From Deltaproteobacteria bacterium (GTDB lineage: Bacteria > Desulfobacterota > Desulfobacteria > Desulfobacterales > SURF-15), in NCBI GenBank assembly GCA_024644775.1, contig JAHEHB010000390.1:1-5153 (forward strand): a stretch of 5,153 nucleotides of DNA. Direction: 5' to 3'. The notes beneath the pieces were generated by a model, which saw nothing but the letters and a program-made list of their open reading frames with translations, had not been told where the DNA came from and did not search any database. Within the stretch, counting starts at the first letter, position 1. The number at the start of each line of letters is the position of its first letter. A program made the translations under genes and the position numbers. This document shows positions 5,093 through 5,153 of this stretch, piece by piece.

Positions 5093-5153
5093 ATGAGCAC
5101 CTGCACCGAAGCGATCAATAAAGCGGCGGTTTCGGAAACCGCCAAAGCGATGC
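5093..5153 (+). CDS. Start of next operon gene, possibly ABC permease (truncated by window edge)
   Basis: An ATG 14 bases after the ATPase stop opens a frame of 20 codons that leaves the window. It reads MSTCTEAINKAAVSETAKAM, which is too short to identify. The small gap and shared strand suggest co-transcription with the ATPase, and PotA-type ATPase genes are usually followed by permease genes whose products begin with a short cytoplasmic stretch like this. The ribosome site is weak (a GAGA at 5084-5087), so translation may depend on coupling with the upstream gene. Confidence 0.5.
   Translation, partial: MSTCTEAINKAAVSETAKAM

Overview
The window looks like a piece of a Gram-negative bacterial chromosome. 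The gene set fits an uncultured sulfate-reducer-type Desulfobacterota, but that is an inference from gene content (stand-alone LUD protein with a cysteine tail, ATC-hydrolase-like protein, PotA-type ABC ATPase). No rRNA or other phylogenetic marker is present. Gene density is low: two intergenic stretches of about 550 and 630 bases hold most of the unexplained structure.

Layout from left to right. Bases 1-261 (minus) are the first 87 codons of an L-2-amino-thiazoline-4-carboxylic acid hydrolase-like protein that runs off the left edge. Bases 262-814 separate it from a divergent gene. This gap holds candidate promoters for both flanking genes, a palindrome lying across the minus-strand promoter, and a decayed fragment that reads as the C-terminal half of a HicA-type mRNA interferase. 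Bases 815-1468 (plus) encode a complete 217-residue LUD-domain (LutC/YkgG-like) protein with four C-terminal cysteines. It converges with a 603-codon gene (1540-3351, minus) for a secreted protein of unknown function, with an apparent Ig-like module and a tryptophan-rich C-terminal module.

Bases 3352-3980 form a long gap between that gene and a divergent PotA-type ABC transporter ATPase (3981-5078, plus). The half nearer the ATPase contains a promoter candidate followed by four successive hairpin-forming inverted repeats, which looks like a structured 5' leader. After a 14-base gap another ORF starts at 5093 and leaves the window. By position it should be a permease or other subunit of the same transporter.

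The genes do not form one obvious pathway. The clearest functional unit is the ABC operon starting at 3981, whose substrate cannot be read from the ATPase alone. No mobile element, CRISPR array, tRNA or rRNA was seen. The best candidates for something undescribed are the structured leader before the ABC operon, the secreted 603-residue protein, and the toxin remnant.
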